Below are positions 60,102 through 64,000 of a stretch of 64,000 nt of DNA, piece by piece; positions within the stretch are counted from its first letter, which is position 1; each line of letters begins with the position of its first letter. The notes under the pieces were generated by a model that was not told the DNA's origin, ran no database searches, and saw nothing but the letters and a program-made list of their open reading frames with translations. This DNA is from Lethocerus indicus. Taxonomy: Eukaryota > Arthropoda > Insecta > Hemiptera > Belostomatidae. The stretch spans positions 21,842,246 to 21,906,245 of the forward strand of contig JACDQD010000006.1 in NCBI GenBank assembly GCA_019843655.1, in the 5' to 3' direction. A program made the translations under genes and the position numbers.

Positions 60102-63100
60102 CTGTCCAATAGCAATAAAGGAATATAAGTGGAAAAACAAATTTAACTCGATTATCAACCCAACTTATGTGAAAAGGCCTAATGAATAAATAATAATCAT
60201 TGCTGAAGGAAGAAATCAAGCTAGTTTGCAATTTGCGTTTAGATGAATATAAGATTGTTCGCCAAATGGTTGAGCCAATTAGGTGTTGGGCGTTAAATTT
60301 GTTTTTATTGTCAGACTAATGTTTGCAGAAATTAATCCTAATTGTTTCCCACTGAATTTTCAATCTAGTTCTGCTGCGCAGCGTCCAAATGACTTGCCTA
60401 CGCTAGTTTCTAGGTCAGCACAGGGACGAACAAACATGAAATTGCTGGACTTAATTCTGCGCGAATATGTAAATGAATTTGTATAAACGAAATCTAATTA
60501 TTGGAAAATAATCTGCGGAAATAAGTGGCATAAATTCCACAGCAATAGAAGAATTATAAATTTAATAAAACGCAATTGGCTCGATTAGAACAGTTCTTTT
60601 CCAGTGCGCATTTCAATAATAAAATATGATCCCAAAAATTACAGCGCATTTGATATAAATTGCACGGCACAATTACCAAGCTAGCAGAGAAATTATGAAA
60701 AACGCGGCGCTCTTGATACTGAACCGCACAGCACAGTCGCCAAGCTAGCGGTGTTATTAAAAGCACGGCGTTCCCGATACTATCCGGCAACACATAGTTG
60801 TCTTTACGGTGTAGAATCGACGCCTTATTCAAAAAAATGTGAACGCCTTTATATTAACGTATTTCGTTATAGTTATTCATTCATTATTACTATGTGGAAT
60901 TATCTTTTCTTAGGTATTTTAATATATTTTGCTGGCAATTTCATAGCATCACGTTTGGTAAAACTTACAGCTTCAAAATTAATTACTCGTCTCCTAATAA
61001 CATGAACACGGAAAACTCAAAATTGATAAACAGGATGATTAAATTACTGAAGTTTTTAGGAAAAAATATTCATTGCCACTAAATAATTACATTAGAACTG
61101 GCAAACAAGAGGAAGTTTCAATTCATTTTCAATACATAATTTGCACTGCGCTGCGTTATAAATTTAGCTACTAAAATAGAAACCAAATTCATGATCGGTG
61201 AATAACCAACGTTGGTTTTAATTCACTATATTTGTAAGCAAGGTTGACTTTTTATTTTAATGTTCGTGATTACCATTTGTATTACTCTTATATGTTTATT
61301 TTGCACTAAAATTCGAACAACTTTGTCGCTCAGTTTAGAATACGCACCCGGTATTTTGCTCATAGTCGGGACGATGTTTCTCCAAAGGGAGCATTCAGTT
61401 AGGAGTATCGATTGGTGATGTAGGGCCGGACAGAATTGAAACGTGGTAGTTTAACACTTAATCAACGATTCCGGCGAGCCCCAATCAACTGTTGTTCTTC
61501 GGAACGGACTTTTCCTGTTTTGTTTCAACCAACTTGGCAAACATAGCTCCGGAAACGATTGTTCTTTCTCACGTGTTTTCACCGGCGGCGGTTTCGCCAC
61601 CACCCGCAAACTGCCGCCATTGAAAAAGTTACTACAGGTGTTTTTATTACTTTTCCCCGGACCTATATCGCTCGCGCAGAAGGGCAGGGGTCGCGGGCAA
61701 ACATTATTACGAACGGAGGGGCCGGAACTCATTTCTGGCCGTATCTTCGTGTGTATACTTTAATATCAGATTTTTGGAGTATGAAGCAGTGGACTTGAAA
61801 AAATGTGCAGTATACAGAACTGAACTTGAATGTAAACCATTAATTGAGTGAACTGAATAATGTACAGTAACGGAATATTTTCCTATTTTAAATATTATTG
61901 AGTACGATCTCTCTGCATCATCTGACGAATAGAGCGGATGAATTGGAGATAGTTTATAGTGAATCGCCAAATCGTAAAATCGGAGTAAATCGTTCCGAAC
62001 GGACGGGACGGAACGGTGGGGGTCATTAACCCTCGTCGGGACGCGGTACTTTGGGGGCTTCGAAGTCGACAAGCATGTTTCAATTTAAGTGTCGCGAGTC
62101 AGATAGTAAGTCCCCGTGCCACCGGCGGCAGCGAGATAAGGCCGCCTAATGACCGGCCCATTAAAGTTTGGCCCGGTCGTCTCCGATTGCTCTCTTCGTT
62201 GGGCGGATAGCGCCCCCTTGCGTCGTCACTATTGCTTCCAGTATTTCTATAATTCTTTTCGTGTTTTTTTCTCGTTTAATGGAGGATCGGACAAACAAAT
62301 TATTGTGAATATAAGGCAAAAATAGATTTAATCGTAAAAAAATGTTCGTGGCTTGTATAAAAGTACAATTTATAACCCCTGTGTAAAGGTTTATAAAGCT
62401 TTATTCCCTGCAATGGGGACTTGTACTTACCTTGGGTACTTTTGAGGTTAGTTTTTTAATTTTTCTTTACATACCTCCAATATATCTATATGACATTAAT
62501 GAATAACCAGATTGAAAAAATCAATTATGTTAATGTTACAAGTATAATAGTGAAGCTAAAATTGTCCGCTTAACTTTCGATCGGATTTTATTTTTCAGAC
62601 TGTATAAAAGTCAAATTTAAAAAATGCAATAATTATTTATTTAAAACTTATATATTTAAAGCGAGAGGAGATAGAAAAGTGATAATGTTCCAAACTGCCG
62701 TGGACCACAAATTCCTCCCACCCACCCCGAATACCCCATAACACCGCATAAAGTTGAGATAAGCTTTACAAGTTATATTAATTAACAATTCATAAACTCC
62801 CGAAATTGGCCAATGCGGCTTCGGCCGTAAATAAACGTCCGGATGAAATTGCCGGGGGCCAATTTAATGTTGTGGCAGAATAACGATACCCGGGGCGCGG
62901 ATACATTTTCCGTTCAAACGATGATTTTTCTATTCCGATAACGAATAGACGCGGCCGGGACCGACAAATTTACGGCGGGATTTTAGACCGACGATGTTTT
63001 TCCCGGGCGTTGTAAATTCTTATTTATGGCGTACAGCGCCCCCTCCCCCCCGCATGCCCCTCCACATCACTAAGTGGAAGTCGGTTTTAACGTTATTCAT

Positions 63101-64000
63101 ATAAATATACCTGCAATATTCCACTACAACGATTGATGACCCAATACGGCGGCAATACGGGCACACGAGGGACTCCTGTGCAAGTAAACGTTTTTTCAAT
63201 CTTCCCAACGACTGAATTATCTTTGGTTGAATTACATTTAATTCAAATTAATTTGAACTATGAATTCTCTCGTACGTACTAATTGTCCGATTGAGGTCAA
63301 ATAAATGGGGCTGTCCCCCAGTTGGTTTACTTATAGTTTACTCTAATTTACAATTAATTATAAATTAAAACCGATAGCGGTCTGGAATAGAATTCATTCT
63401 GTGATGGAGTCCGAAGACCGCACGGTTCAATCAACTCAGAGTCCTTAAATATCTGAGGTTATAAAAAATACTGTAGCCCTAAGAATATAGATATTCATGT
63501 CCCCAGGAATATTGTGACAGGCTAGCGGAAGACAGAAAAATCTGATTTAGTGCGGATTCTACAGCCCGTTCTTGGATTTTTATTTTTGGGCGGGCGCGAT
63601 TATACCGTCAAAGAGTGAACGAAGTTTCCGAAAAATCGTTTTCTGTTATAACAGGTCGGTGGTGGTGTCCCAGTTTCGGAGGGCAAAATCGGGAAGCTAT
63701 TCGGGAGTCCGGTTCATGTGAAAGACTCGGAAGATTTAAAGGCGGGCCCCGTGACTGGATTTCGATTTAATGCCAGACCGGAAAGTGTCCGTCAGGGCGC
63801 CGGGCTAAACTGTTAGCGGGGGCGTTTTATAAATAAATAACGGCGCCTATTACACGGGCGAGGGGACCAATAAATAAGCGTCCGGGATTGGGGGGGGGGG
63901 AGCGGAGGGGGTTGGCCTTACCCACGCTTCAATAAACGGGGCTACCTAACCCGCATCATAAATTCAAGCTGCGGCCGCGATACTAGAAATACAATTTTAT
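60102..64000. other. Right end of window, no gene recognised
   Basis: CpG-rich sequence upstream of the recognisable unc-13 exons, probably unc-13 intron or 5' region. It holds the tandem duplication at 60.7 kb and GC-rich patches at 61.4-62.2, 62.8-63.05 and 63.6-63.97 kb. An 11-G run lies at 63,890-63,900. A GTAAATAAAC forkhead-like site and TTTATGGC caudal-like site occur in the 62.8-63.05 kb patch. A strong minus-strand donor-like CCAAGGTAAGTA sits near 62.45 kb but has no supporting open exon. Confidence 0.5.
60661..60781. repeat. ~61-bp imperfect tandem duplication
   Basis: Two adjacent units share CAAGCTAGC in the middle and a GGCG-TC-GATACT end (60,715-60,720 and 60,776-60,781), giving a period of about 61 bp. 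A third, decayed copy may begin at about 60,783 (CCGGCAACACA). Substitutions and small gaps separate the copies. Function unknown. Confidence 0.65.

Noticed and set aside
60980..61006. 25-nt minus-strand segment between TTATTAG and GTAAGT
   Set aside because: Open in one frame but too short, with a poor pyrimidine tract. No homology to judge by.
62445..62475. Strong donor-like CCAAGGTAAGTA on the minus strand
   Set aside because: The only acceptor nearby would leave an 8-nt exon with no supporting frame, so not called.

Overview
The window comes from an insect genome. A CpG-normal, moderately AT-rich background with microsatellites gives way to a very AT-rich, CpG-depleted block at roughly 29.8-57.6 kb. 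That block carries almost all the recognisable genic sequence. CpG loss over gene bodies in an otherwise CpG-rich genome is typical of insects with germline gene-body methylation, so I favour a hymenopteran (bee-, ant- or sawfly-like). The order is inferred and not shown by any single marker.

Two genes are recognisable, both on the minus strand. (1) unc-13 (Munc13), the presynaptic vesicle-priming factor, occupies 59,506 down to its stop codon at 39,261. I reconstructed 25 constitutive coding exons from splice sites and reading phase. Together they give 3,705 nt, an exact multiple of three: 1,234 codons plus the stop. They encode the linker before C1, the C1 domain, C2B, the whole MUN domain and C2C. 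The N-terminal part of the protein lies above 60.1 kb or beyond position 64,000. (2) The first coding exon of an ELL-family RNA polymerase II elongation factor lies at 33,362-33,231, about 5.8 kb downstream of unc-13. It ends at a clean GTGAGT donor. No later ELL exon was recognised between 33.2 kb and position 1, so its first intron may fill the left half of the window.

The most interesting content is alternative splicing of unc-13. Two exons of identical length (107 nt) and identical phase encode alternative versions of the C1-C2B junction and should be mutually exclusive. A 120-nt cassette exon adds a 40-residue basic, potentially phosphorylated linker between MUN and C2C. A 9-nt microexon candidate lies before the C1-proximal exon. 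Two upstream exons (41 nt and 66 nt) both end in the phase needed by the next exon, which suggests alternative N-termini. A 506-bp TA-flanked inverted-repeat element, probably a non-autonomous Tc1/mariner-type MITE, sits in the intron next to the alternative exon pair.

The left part (1-29.8 kb) and the right end (60.1-64 kb) contain no gene that I can support. They hold AT, GT, GA and CT microsatellites, homopolymer C/G runs, short hairpins, one ~61-bp tandem duplication, and GC-rich patches that could be regulatory. Open frames there look like chance frames.
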